From positions 1-64,000 of the forward strand of contig NZ_FRBU01000001.1 of assembly GCF_900142695.1 (NCBI RefSeq): a stretch of DNA of 64,000 bases. The letters are read 5' to 3'. The notes beneath the pieces were generated by a model. It searched no databases. It had not been told where the DNA came from and saw only the letters and a program-made list of their open reading frames with translations. Position numbers and translations under genes: made by a program. This document shows, in pieces, positions 1 through 7,234 of this stretch. The stretch's first letter is position 1, and each line of letters opens with the position of its first letter. The DNA comes from Flavobacterium xanthum (GTDB lineage: Bacteria > Bacteroidota > Bacteroidia > Flavobacteriales > Flavobacteriaceae).

Positions 1-387
1 GCCATTAGCAACAACCGCATCCAAAGCATTGACAATCAAAACGTAACTTTTACGTACAAAGATTACCGTCAAAACGGGTTCAAGAAACAAATGACGCTCA
101 CGCACGAGGAATTTATTCGAAGGTTTGCGTTGCATATTTTGCCCAAACGCTTTGTAAAAATACGTCATTATGGTTTTTTGAGTAGCACATGGAAACGAGA
201 AAAATTAAAAGTTTTACAGGAAAAGCTACAAGTAAAAGTATTAGAAAAAATAGAGAAAAAACCTTTTCTCCCCAAATGCCCTTGTTGCAAAACAGGCAAT
301 TTACATAGAATAGCTGTTTTTGACCAGCGCGGTCCGCCTGCTTGGTATCTTGGCGATAGCCAGAGCTCAAGTTCCTGTGAAAGTTAA
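1..387 (+). CDS. IS91-type (Y2) transposase, C-terminal part, cut by the window edge
   Basis: The frame is open from base 1 and ends at a TAA at 385-387, so only the last 128 residues are seen. The motifs FIRRFALHILPKRFVKIRHYG and a following CPCC pair match the C-terminal part of IS91/ISCR-family transposases, which move DNA by rolling-circle replication using two catalytic tyrosines. Those tyrosines should lie to the left of the window, so I cannot say whether the enzyme is intact. The last residues after the CPCC pair look ordinary for the family. The gene sits next to an integron-like cassette group, a common setting for IS91/ISCR elements. The family call is firm; the activity is unknown. 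Confidence 0.8.
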   Translation, partial: AISNNRIQSIDNQNVTFTYKDYRQNGFKKQMTLTHEEFIRRFALHILPKRFVKIRHYGFLSSTWKREKLKVLQEKLQVKVLEKIEKKPFLPKCPCCKTGNLHRIAVFDQRGPPAWYLGDSQSSSSCES

Positions 388-455
388 CTTTATGGGTAAG
401 GGATTTTATAAGTAAATGTGAAGGAAATCACGATAAAAACCACTTTCATTATACG

Positions 456-484
456 ACAAAAAAAAGAGGACTCTAAATCCTCTT
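456..484 (-). terminator. Rho-independent terminator, minus strand
   Basis: A 7-bp stem (AAGAGGA/TCCTCTT, arms at 464-470 and 478-484) is followed on the minus strand by a T run. It would end transcripts leaving the VOC cassette to the right. Confidence 0.55.
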
Positions 485-542
485 GATAATCCTTCTAATA
501 ATTTTACGATAACTCCATAGTGTTAACGGCATGTAACCGGTT

Positions 543-603
543 CCGTTCAACCGCGGGTTCATTGTTCGTTCTTCGAACGCAACGAAACCCTAGCTGTTAG
601 CGG
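543..603 (-). other. attC-like integron recombination site (site 3, short)
   Basis: On the minus strand this imperfect palindrome opens with CCGCTAAC (603-596) and closes with GTTGAACGG (551-543). The inner arms GGGTTCATTGTTCG (556-569) and the complementary stretch at 574-590 form a long bulged stem, as expected for a folded bottom-strand attC. Its opening core is the exact complement of GTTAGCGG (1956-1949), which begins the same cassette at site 2. This is the signature of an integron cassette circularised and inserted at the GTT core. No integrase gene is visible. Confidence 0.7.
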
Positions 604-632
604 TTCGTTGTTTTTTATTTGTATGTTGATTT

Positions 633-983
633 TTATATATTTTGTCCAAAAGTCAGCAAGTTACTGTCAGGGTCAAGCAATGCAAATTCCTTTTGTCCCC
701 AAGGTTGTGTTTTCAGTGTGCCATTCGGATGAATTTCTGTTTTATTGTCAATCAATGATTTATATAAATTGTCAATATTATCGGTCCTTATATAAACTTG
801 ACCATAATTTTTTTTTGGTTCAAGTTCTTTAAATTCAAAAAAATGAATTTCTATATTGTCTTTTTGAACCATTAAGTAGCCTTCATAATTGCCTACTTCT
901 TGAAAACCTAATTGGTTAATGTAATAATTCCTTGTGATGGATTTATTACGCATTGGTAATTTTGGATTTATATTTGTTAGCAT
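633..983 (-). CDS. VOC family protein, bleomycin-resistance type
   Basis: This 116-residue protein is a single glyoxalase/bleomycin-resistance (VOC) fold unit. Visible hallmarks are PKLPMRN near residue 8, a tyrosine-rich first helix (RNYYINQLGF), IEIHFFEF, GQVYIRTDNID and the C-terminal WGQKEFALLDPDSNLLTFGQ. The family's drug-binding members dimerise and sequester bleomycin-like glycopeptides; metal-dependent enzymes share the fold, so the ligand is inferred only. The gene starts 30 bases after the AraC-type regulator on the same strand, and both lie in one integron-like cassette, with site 3 directly downstream. The ATG at 981-983 is the only sensible start. The accessory setting fits a stress or antibiotic tolerance role. 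Confidence 0.8.
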   Translation of the reverse strand: MLTNINPKLPMRNKSITRNYYINQLGFQEVGNYEGYLMVQKDNIEIHFFEFKELEPKKNYGQVYIRTDNIDNLYKSLIDNKTEIHPNGTLKTQPWGQKEFALLDPDSNLLTFGQNI

Positions 984-1013
984 TTTTTTTAATTTTAAAT
1001 TATTTTGTTTTGA

Positions 1014-1916
1014 TTAAATTACTGGTATGTAAAAGTCAACGATAGATTTATTTTCTGGATGTTCGCTGAAATTATTATGGAATATTTCAAATGGATTTTT
1101 GTCGGCTTTTTTATATCCATTTTCATTCATCCAAACGAAAAGCCCATTCCAAGATTTTTCAAAATCTATGGGTTCAATTTCAAAATGACCTACAATATAT
1201 TTTCCCTTTTCAATAGTAGTAAGACCAATTTCTCCTTTTACTTCAATTGGTTCTTTCAATAGAACGCAAGCACTCATTCTAACTTTTTCGGGTTCAGTAA
1301 TTTTAAAACTGTCGTGATAAATTCTCGCCATTTTAAAATCAGGGTAGTCAAGTAGTCCTTTGGGTTTTGCCCACAAAATGAGTTTTTCAAAAGCATTATG
1401 TAATCCACTCACTCCAATTTGGGTAAGAAAAGCAAAGTCTAATTTTGGGATTTCTTTAATTTCAATTTTTGCATTCATTTTTATCCAATTTTTATGATTA
1501 TTAATGTTGCAAATGTAGTCTTCAAATATTGGTCGGATTTGTCCATTCTTGCTTTCAACTATACCAATCTTGCTATAATTATTTGGACTTAATTTTCTGA
1601 ATTCGGAAGGACAAACTCCATAAACTTTTTTAAACGTCCGTGTAAATGAAGAATTACTATTAAAACCATAATTTAACGCAAGTTCGGTTACTGTTGTTTC
1701 TTTTTGGTGAATTAATAAAGAAGCCGTTTTTTCAATTCTCTTTCGAATAATATATGAATTAAGCGTTTCGTTTGTGTATGCTTTAAAAAGTCTGTGTAAG
1801 TGAAATGGTGAGTAATAAGCAAAGTCTGATAACTTTTCTAACGATAAGTCACTGTTTAAATTATTGTCAATATATGTCAAGATTTTATTTATTCGTTTGA
1901 TATATTCTTCGTTCAT
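1014..1916 (-). CDS. AraC-family regulator with GyrI-like effector domain
   Basis: The 300-residue protein has an N-terminal AraC/XylS double helix-turn-helix (about residues 1-105; FHLHRLFKAYTNE and YGFNSNSSFTRTFKKVYGVCPSEFRK are visible in parts). It ends in a GyrI-like small-molecule-binding domain (from about residue 145, starting IEIKEIPKLDFAFL), the layout of Rob-like and BmrR-like drug-sensing regulators. I chose ATG 1914-1916. The frame stays open to 1982, but that extension reads into attC-like site 2 and adds sequence unlike the family. The start is only 39 bases inside the cassette. The VOC gene follows on the same strand and is the likely target or partner. Confidence 0.85.
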   Translation of the reverse strand: MNEEYIKRINKILTYIDNNLNSDLSLEKLSDFAYYSPFHLHRLFKAYTNETLNSYIIRKRIEKTASLLIHQKETTVTELALNYGFNSNSSFTRTFKKVYGVCPSEFRKLSPNNYSKIGIVESKNGQIRPIFEDYICNINNHKNWIKMNAKIEIKEIPKLDFAFLTQIGVSGLHNAFEKLILWAKPKGLLDYPDFKMARIYHDSFKITEPEKVRMSACVLLKEPIEVKGEIGLTTIEKGKYIVGHFEIEPIDFEKSWNGLFVWMNENGYKKADKNPFEIFHNNFSEHPENKSIVDFYIPVI

Positions 1917-1948
1917 TTCGTTTGTTGTGAAGTGTCGTTTTACAATGA

Positions 1949-2082
1949 CCGCTAACGTCCCCGCCGCTTGGCGATGGGGCAAAGTTCAAATCCGAGATTT
2001 TTCGGCTAAAACAAAATGTCTTATGAAAAATAAATATGATGACACCTCATAATTTGCCCTATTGCCAAACGGCTGTTATGCC
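1949..2082 (-). other. attC-like integron recombination site (site 2, long, VCR-like length)
   Basis: This is a 134-base imperfect palindrome. On the minus strand it begins GGCATAAC (2082-2075) and ends GTTAGCGG (1956-1949). The arms are 2051-2073 (AATTTGCCCTATTGCCAAAC...) and 1963-1986 (CCGCTTGGCGATGGGGCAAA...), complementary with a few mismatches; the loop between them is AT-rich. The opening core GGCATAAC is the exact complement of GTTATGCC at 2556-2549, where the same cassette starts. That pairing of the two cassette ends is expected from integron recombination and would be unlikely for a simple terminator. Confidence 0.75.
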
Positions 2083-2291
2083 TTCGGTTTTTCTTTTTAG
2101 GTTACAATTTTCGGTTTCGCTTCCGCACCGTTTAAGTCGGAAACAATTTTAAATAAAATATTATGTTTTCAAAACACACAAAATTTCAAAATGATTGTGG
2201 AACTAACAATCTTTTAAAGTCAGTAACTATTTACCGATTTCTCTGGCTTCCAATTTTTAAGTCAACCAAAGAAATGGTAGATAAACTTTAA

Positions 2292-2486
2292 CTATTTAGC
2301 CAATTGATAAATAATGCTAAAATTATATGCAATGTGGTTAGTTACAATGTCGTATTTTTCTATTACCCATCCGTCTGCTAAGTGTTGGTTAAGTTCTGTT
2401 AGTTCAAATTCAACATTACGTTTTCCACTACTACTTCCACCTTCTGAAACTTTAGAAGATACATTTGCTACTAATACTTTTTTCAT
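2292..2486 (-). CDS. Small cassette-borne protein of unknown function
   Basis: This is a 64-residue acidic-to-neutral protein with no signal peptide. The middle (FELTELNQHLADGWVIEKYD) resembles the short unit of DUF4177-type proteins, in which an LxxLGxEGW-like turn precedes a beta strand; that likeness is weak and I give no function. It is the only gene in an integron-like cassette bounded by the GTTATGCC junction (2549-2556) and attC-like site 2, and it is oriented with its start near the cassette start, as is usual. Small orphan proteins are typical cassette cargo. About 200 bases without a gene separate its stop from attC-like site 2. Confidence 0.6.
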   Translation of the reverse strand: MKKVLVANVSSKVSEGGSSSGKRNVEFELTELNQHLADGWVIEKYDIVTNHIAYNFSIIYQLAK

Positions 2487-2522
2487 TTTATTTATTATTA
2501 AGGTTTATATTAAATTTTACCG

Positions 2523-2626
2523 CCTCAGTTTCGGTTCTGCCAAACTGAGGCATAACTTGTATATAGGCGATACAAACCTTCGCCAATCTACCCAAAACTG
2601 GGTGTATATGCGAAGGTTTGTATCGC
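2523..2626 (-). repeat. Cassette junction with two perfect inverted repeats (degenerate attC-like site 1)
   Basis: On the minus strand a 17-bp perfect inverted repeat (2610-2626 with 2567-2583, sequence GCGATACAAACCTTCGC) encloses a smaller hairpin built on ACCCA/TGGGT. It is followed by the core GTTATGCC (2556-2549) and a second perfect 9-bp hairpin (2542-2550 with 2523-2531). The core is a normal cassette start, but no matching AAC core is seen at the far end near 2630. The site therefore looks like a decayed or hybrid attC, or the boundary of the array with chromosomal DNA. The rest of the 421-base gap up to htpG holds the candidate RNA and a terminator. Confidence 0.5.
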
Positions 2627-2712
2627 ATTATTCATTTCTCAAATGTATTAAAATATTCTTACAAATCTGTATCTATTTTAAAACGAAGTTATAAAAAAAA
2701 AACACGCTACCG

Positions 2713-2784
2713 TAGCCCCGATAGCAGCAAAAATCCTTTGCTGTGGCGCCAGGCAAAAGCAAAGATTGCAGCGCATAGCGGGAC
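2713..2784 (+). ncRNA. Candidate structured RNA, copy A of a flavobacterial intergenic motif
   Basis: The segment starts TAGCCCCGATAGCAGC and ends GCAGCGCATAGCGGGAC. In between, ATCCTTTGCT and AGCAAAGAT form a perfect inner stem, while the outer ends pair with internal mismatches. The same order of conserved blocks (TAGCCC, GAT, ATCCT, AGAT, AGC-GGG) recurs at 34452-34515 on the other strand with a different central stem. This is compensatory-looking variation that points to an RNA structure rather than a mobile repeat. I recall this motif as common between flavobacterial genes; it may be the Flavo-1 motif of Weinberg and colleagues, which I could not verify here. Confidence 0.45.
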
Positions 2785-2819
2785 AAAACGCCTTATGAAA
2801 ACCAATCGTACTGCTCCAT

Positions 2820-2852
2820 AAAAAAAGCCCGCCAGTTTTCACTAGCAGGCTT
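2820..2852 (-). terminator. Terminator downstream of htpG
   Basis: On the minus strand AAGCCTGCTAG pairs with CTGGCGGGCTT and is followed by a run of seven T. It lies 56 bases past the htpG stop. Confidence 0.75.
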
Positions 2853-2907
2853 GATATGTTTGCGGGTAAACGGTTAAACAAGGAACCGATTAACCATATA
2901 AACTGAA

Positions 2908-4809
2908 CTATTTAATCAACTCAAAACTTCTTTTGACAAAAGCAGTCAAGGCTTCGCCTTTTAATAGGTTTTGAGATAATTTAGCCAAGTCAAGCGCTTG
3001 TTTTACTAAACTTTCCTGAGCGTCTTTGTCTTTGTTGTTCAAGATGCTGGTTGCCAATTCAGAGTTGGTGTTTACCACTAAATTGTACATTTCCGGCATG
3101 TTGCCCATTCCAAACATTCCACCACCACCGGACTGACTCATTTCTTTCATTCTACGCATGAATTCTGGTTGCGTGATGATAAATGGAGACGCATTACTGT
3201 CTAAAGCTTCCAGTTGAACTGAATACGTTTGTTTAGGAACGATCGCTTCCAGAACGGTTTTTAAGTTGGTTTGTTCTTCTTCGGATAATTTAGAAATTGT
3301 CGTTTCCTCTTTCTTGATTAAATTATCAATATGATCTGAATCGACACGTACAAAAGTCATGTTGCTGTTGTCGCCTTCAATTTTTTGAATCAAATGTGAA
3401 ATTATAGGAGAGTCTAGCAATAAAACTTCGTATCCTTTGTCTTTTGCAATTTCGATATAGGAATGTTGCGCTTCCTTGTTTCCTGCGTAAAGCACCACTA
3501 ATTTTCCGTCTTTGTCCGTTTGTGTAGCGGCAAGTTTTTCTTTTAACTCCTCTAGTGTGTGGAATTTTCCATCAACCGTTGGATATAAAACAAAAGCGCC
3601 TGCTTTTTCGTAGAACTTATCTTCGGATAGCATTCCGTATTCTAAAACGATTTTGATATCGTTCCATTTTTGCTCAAAATCTTCACGGTTTTCAGTGAAT
3701 AACGATTTTAATTTATCAGCTACTTTACGGGTGATGTAGTTCGAGATTTTCTTCACTGCAGCATCCGCTTGCAATCCAGAGCGCGATACGTTCAATGGAA
3801 TGTCTGGAGAATCCACAACACCTTTTAACATCATCAAGAATTCAGGAACAATTCCTTCTACATTATCCGTTACGTACACTTGATTTTGGTACAATTGGAT
3901 TTTGTCTTTCTGAATTTGTAAATCAGATCCTAATTTTGGGAAGTACAAAATACCAGTTAAGTTGAACGGGTAATCTACATTTAAATGTATGTGGAATAAC
4001 GGTTCTTCAAACTGCATTGGGTACAATTCATGGTAGAATGTTTTGTAATCCTCCGCTGATAATTCTGTTGGTTGTTTCGTCCAAGCCGGATTTGGGTTGT
4101 TGATGATGTTGTCAACTTCAACTTCTGTAAACGTTTTGTCTACATCTTCGGCAGCTACTTCCTCGCCCTTTTTTTGTTCTATTTTCTCTGTTTTGGTTCC
4201 AAATTTAATTGGAATCGGCATAAACTTATTGTACTTGTTTAATAGCCTGGTGATTTTAGATTCTTCTAAAAATTCCAACGAATCTTCGGCAATATGCAAG
4301 ATAATTTCAGTTCCACGTGTAGTTTTGTCAGCTGGTTCTAAGGTAAATTCTGGGCTTCCATCACAAGTCCAGTGTGCTGCTGGTTCATCTTTAAAAGATT
4401 TAGTGATGATTTCTACTTTTTCGGCAACCATAAAAGCAGAATAAAATCCAAGACCAAAATGTCCAATAATTCCGGAATCTTTAGCCGAATCTTTGTATTT
4501 GTCTAGAAATTCTTCGGCGCCAGAAAAGGCCACTTGGTTGATGTATTTTTCTACCTCGTCAGCCGTCATTCCAAGACCTTGGTCAATGATGTGCAATTTC
4601 TTTCCTTCTTTATCGATTTTAATTTCGATAATTGGGTTTCCGTACTCTACTTTGGCTTCGCCAATGCTGGTTAAATGCTTTAATTTAAGTGTTGCATCTG
4701 TTCCGTTCGAAATCAACTCACGTAAGAAAATTTCGTGATCGCTGTATAAGAATTTCTTGATTAAGGGAAAGATGTTCTCTACCGAAACATTAATTTTACC
4801 TGTTGTCAT
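2908..4809 (-). CDS. htpG: Molecular chaperone HtpG (Hsp90)
   Basis: The 633-residue protein is a full-length bacterial Hsp90, an ATP-driven dimeric cytosolic chaperone that helps refold client proteins under stress. The N-terminal GHKL ATPase shows the catalytic glutamate in ELISNGTDA (Glu31), the DQGLGM motif (about 76-81) and the glycine-rich lid segment GHFGLGFYSAF (about 116-126). The middle domain contains the conserved arginine stretch SRSGLQ. A Gly/Met-rich loop (GGGGMFGMGNMPEM) sits in the C-terminal dimerisation part. The gene is alone, with its own promoter-like boxes upstream and a terminator downstream. The start is clear from the conserved N-terminus. Confidence 0.98.
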   Translation of the reverse strand: MTTGKINVSVENIFPLIKKFLYSDHEIFLRELISNGTDATLKLKHLTSIGEAKVEYGNPIIEIKIDKEGKKLHIIDQGLGMTADEVEKYINQVAFSGAEEFLDKYKDSAKDSGIIGHFGLGFYSAFMVAEKVEIITKSFKDEPAAHWTCDGSPEFTLEPADKTTRGTEIILHIAEDSLEFLEESKITRLLNKYNKFMPIPIKFGTKTEKIEQKKGEEVAAEDVDKTFTEVEVDNIINNPNPAWTKQPTELSAEDYKTFYHELYPMQFEEPLFHIHLNVDYPFNLTGILYFPKLGSDLQIQKDKIQLYQNQVYVTDNVEGIVPEFLMMLKGVVDSPDIPLNVSRSGLQADAAVKKISNYITRKVADKLKSLFTENREDFEQKWNDIKIVLEYGMLSEDKFYEKAGAFVLYPTVDGKFHTLEELKEKLAATQTDKDGKLVVLYAGNKEAQHSYIEIAKDKGYEVLLLDSPIISHLIQKIEGDNSNMTFVRVDSDHIDNLIKKEETTISKLSEEEQTNLKTVLEAIVPKQTYSVQLEALDSNASPFIITQPEFMRRMKEMSQSGGGGMFGMGNMPEMYNLVVNTNSELATSILNNKDKDAQESLVKQALDLAKLSQNLLKGEALTAFVKRSFELIK

Positions 4810-4850
4810 ATTATGAATTTTTTAGTTTATTTTGATGGTTATAATTCTTT

Positions 4851-4884
4851 CAAATGTAATACCAATTATAATGGAAGTGACAAA
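4851..4884 (-). promoter_or_regulatory. Bacteroidetes-type promoter for htpG
   Basis: On the minus strand TTTG (4884-4881) is followed after 22 bases by TACATTTG (4858-4851), matching the TTTG and TAnnTTTG boxes used by the Bacteroidetes primary sigma factor. Confidence 0.6.
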
Positions 4885-4950
4885 TTGTCGCAAGCGTTAA
4901 TTATGATATAAAATAATTTAATTCTGAAACAAACGTGATTGATTGCTTTG

Positions 4951-4958
4951 TATATTTG
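4951..4958 (+). promoter_or_regulatory. Promoter -7 box for the lipocalin-OmpA pair
   Basis: TATATTTG matches TAnnTTTG and lies 30 bases before the start codon. No convincing -33 box is seen at the usual distance. Confidence 0.45.
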
Positions 4959-4988
4959 TGTAAGTATTAATTCATTAAATTTAAGAAA

Positions 4989-5465
4989 ATGAAAAAAGTT
5001 ATTTTATTATGCACATTAGCCGTTTTGATGTTTGCATGTAAGTCAACATCAGCTACAAGTACAAACACCGATAGAAAATCTCAGGTAGCAATGAAAGGAA
5101 ATTGGGTAATTAGTTCTGTAACTTATCCAGGTTCACAATATGTAAAAGTGAATACTTTTCAAATTGCGGATTCAGAATGTTTCGTAGGAAGTAATTGGAA
5201 ATTTGTTTCGAATAATAATAAAGGAACTATGGCTTTGACAAAAGCGAATTGTATGGCATTCAGCTCACCAATTACATGGTTTGTCAACAATGATGGGCAG
5301 TTTGTCCTTAAAGTTCTTAATGCTGGAGAAAAAGCTAGAAAAGTAAAAGAAGGGTATATTTTATACGTAGCCAATCAAACAGAATCCTCTTTTCAATTGA
5401 TTGATAAAATCGATGTAGCAGGAAAAATGACTGATGTAGTATATCAGTTTCAAAAAGTTAATTAA
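4989..5465 (+). CDS. Lipocalin-like lipoprotein
   Basis: A 158-residue protein with a type II signal peptide: KK, a hydrophobic core and the lipobox LMFAC with the lipidated Cys at about residue 16. The remainder is a small beta-rich domain opening with MKGNWVISSVTYPG and holding a GSNWKFV segment, the pattern of short Bacteroidetes lipocalin-like proteins (WxL-type first strand). Such proteins sit on the outer membrane; ligands are unknown. Two Cys in the mature part (Cys59 and Cys82 region) could form a disulfide. It is 16 bases upstream of the OmpA lipoprotein gene and probably co-transcribed with it from the TATATTTG box. Confidence 0.75.
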   Translation: MKKVILLCTLAVLMFACKSTSATSTNTDRKSQVAMKGNWVISSVTYPGSQYVKVNTFQIADSECFVGSNWKFVSNNNKGTMALTKANCMAFSSPITWFVNNDGQFVLKVLNAGEKARKVKEGYILYVANQTESSFQLIDKIDVAGKMTDVVYQFQKVN

Positions 5466-5481
5466 TTAAAAGAAAATAGAT

Positions 5482-6177
5482 ATGAAAAAGATTTCGATAG
5501 TTGCAATAGCAACAATAATGGTTATGGGTTCAATGTTTACCAGTTGTGAAGCTATAAAAAACACTAACAAAACACAAAGAGGTGCCGGAATTGGTGCTGT
5601 TGCAGGAGCTGTATTAGGTGGTGTTCTAGGAAATAACCTTGGTAAAGGCGGTAATGGTGCAATGGGAGCTGTTTTAGGTGGAGTTGTAGGTGGCGTTGCC
5701 GGAGGTGTAATTGGTAACAAAATGGACAAACAAGCAAGAGAAATTGATGCTGTTCTTCCAGGTGCTGAAGTAGTGCGTATTGGAGAAGGAATTAAATTAG
5801 TTTTGAATGAAAATGCAGTGCGTTTTGATACAAACAAATCTTCTTTGACTGCTGGTGCAAAAGCAAATTTAGATAAATTAGTTCCCGTTTTCGCAGAATA
5901 TCCAGATACTGATATTACAATTTATGGTTACACAGATAGTACTGGTCCAGCAGATTATAACTTAAAACTTTCAGGAGAAAGAGCAGCAGCGGTTAAAAAT
6001 TATTTAGCAAGCAAAGGTGTTTCTTCTAGTAGATTTCAAGTTACTGGTTTAGGAATTGCTGATCCAATTGCTTCAAATGAAACAGTGGATGGTAGAAGCC
6101 AAAACCGTCGTGTTGAATTTGCTATTACTGCAAATGAAAAAATGATTAAAGATGCAGAAGCTGAAGTGAAAAACTAA
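5482..6177 (+). CDS. OmpA-family lipoprotein with glycine zipper
   Basis: The 231-residue protein has three parts. First is a lipoprotein signal ending at TSC (Cys about residue 14). Next is a glycine-zipper stretch at about residues 35-78, with repeated GAVxGGVxGG patterns typical of a membrane-embedded Gly-zipper. Last is a C-terminal OmpA domain that binds peptidoglycan (FDTNKSSL, IYGYTDSTG, LSGERAAAVKNYL, NRRVEFAI). The family anchors the outer membrane to the cell wall. It is close to YiaD/Pal-like lipoproteins; the zipper may insert in a membrane. It forms an operon with the lipocalin-like gene and ends at a strong terminator. Confidence 0.88.
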   Translation: MKKISIVAIATIMVMGSMFTSCEAIKNTNKTQRGAGIGAVAGAVLGGVLGNNLGKGGNGAMGAVLGGVVGGVAGGVIGNKMDKQAREIDAVLPGAEVVRIGEGIKLVLNENAVRFDTNKSSLTAGAKANLDKLVPVFAEYPDTDITIYGYTDSTGPADYNLKLSGERAAAVKNYLASKGVSSSRFQVTGLGIADPIASNETVDGRSQNRRVEFAITANEKMIKDAEAEVKN

Positions 6178-6197
6178 GCCAAAAACACTTTAAAAAC

Positions 6198-6230
6198 AAG
6201 GGCTGTTTCGTCAAGAAGCAGCCCTTTTTT
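6198..6230 (+). terminator. Terminator after the OmpA lipoprotein gene
   Basis: AAGGGCTG and CAGCCCTT form the stem, extended by TTTC/GAAG, and are followed by a T run. Confidence 0.8.
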
Positions 6231-6255
6231 GTGCCTAAATTTGAATTAAACATCG

Positions 6256-6263
6256 TAAATTTG
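6256..6263 (+). promoter_or_regulatory. Promoter -7 box for the ABC ATPase gene
   Basis: TAAATTTG matches TAnnTTTG 19 bases before the start codon. A TTTTTTG stretch at 6225-6231 lies 24 bases upstream, within the preceding terminator T run. Confidence 0.45.
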
Positions 6264-6281
6264 CAACTTTAAATAAAGAGG

Positions 6282-7229
6282 ATGCTAGAGATAAAAGACA
6301 TATCGTTTACTTACAGCGACAAGCCAGTCATTGAAAATATTAGTTTCACCATTGCCAAAGGGGAAAATACCGCTATTATTGGTGAAAGCGGCTGCGGTAA
6401 AAGCACGTTGCTAAAACTGATTTATGGGTTGTATAATTTAGACAGCGGTGCAATAAGCTATAATGAAAAACCCATTTTAGGTCCCAAATACAATCTGGTT
6501 CCGGGAGAAGATTACATTAAATATTTAGCGCAGGATTTCGATTTGATGCCGTACATAACTGTCGAAGAAAATGTGGGGAAGTTCTTGTCGAATATGTATC
6601 CTGAGGAGAAAAAAGCCCGTGTTCAAGAATTATTGGATATGGTCGAAATGACCGCTTTCGCAAAAGTAAAAGCGAAATTCCTAAGTGGCGGACAGCAACA
6701 ACGAGTGGCTTTGGCCAGAGTTTTGGCTTTGGAACCCGAAATTATTTTGCTCGATGAGCCTTTCAGTCAAATTGATTCTTTTAGAAAGAATTCCTTACGT
6801 CGCAATCTATTTAAATACTTAAAGGACAAAGGCGTTACTTGTATTATTGCCACGCATGATAGTACCGATGCGTTGTCTTTCTCTGATGAAACCATTGTGA
6901 TTCAAAACGGGAAAATAGTGGCAAAAGGAGATTCTAGATCCTTGTATGAAAACCCAGCCAACAAATACATTGCATCTCTTTTTGGAGAAGTCAATGAGTT
7001 GCAATTGTCTCAAATAATAGATATTGAAGACGATGAGGATGTAGCACTTTTATTGTATCCGCATCAATTGAAAGTAGTAGATAATGCCATTATGAGCGCC
7101 GTTGTAAAGCAATGTTATTTCAAAGGAAGTCATTATTTAGTCAAAGCCGCTTTTGAAAGAAGAGCGATTTTCTTCGACCATGATTCGGAATTAGAACACA
7201 ATCAAGAAGTATTTTTGATGTTATCCTGA
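6282..7229 (+). CDS. ABC transporter ATP-binding protein (orphan ATPase)
   Basis: The 315-residue cytosolic ATPase shows Walker A GESGCGKS (34-41), a Q-loop at QDFD (about 84), the signature LSGGQQQ (134-140), Walker B IILLDEP (154-160) and the switch histidine in ATHDS. The last 90 residues look like a short TOBE-type regulatory domain, as in spermidine/putrescine, iron and sulfate importers (PotA/FbpC type). No permease or binding-protein gene is adjacent, so the substrate cannot be read from context. The gene has its own promoter-like box and ends at a two-way terminator shared with the S9 peptidase. Confidence 0.9.
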   Translation: MLEIKDISFTYSDKPVIENISFTIAKGENTAIIGESGCGKSTLLKLIYGLYNLDSGAISYNEKPILGPKYNLVPGEDYIKYLAQDFDLMPYITVEENVGKFLSNMYPEEKKARVQELLDMVEMTAFAKVKAKFLSGGQQQRVALARVLALEPEIILLDEPFSQIDSFRKNSLRRNLFKYLKDKGVTCIIATHDSTDALSFSDETIVIQNGKIVAKGDSRSLYENPANKYIASLFGEVNELQLSQIIDIEDDEDVALLLYPHQLKVVDNAIMSAVVKQCYFKGSHYLVKAAFERRAIFFDHDSELEHNQEVFLMLS

Positions 7230-7234
7230 GAATA

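Noticed and set aside
1917..1982. Longer start for the AraC-type regulator (22 more codons)
   Set aside because: The extension reads into attC-like site 2, has no likeness to the family, and an ATG exactly at the family start exists at 1914-1916.
2713..2784. CRISPR or mobile repeat
   Set aside because: There is one copy here and one far away with a changed middle; no spacer pattern and no flanking duplication.
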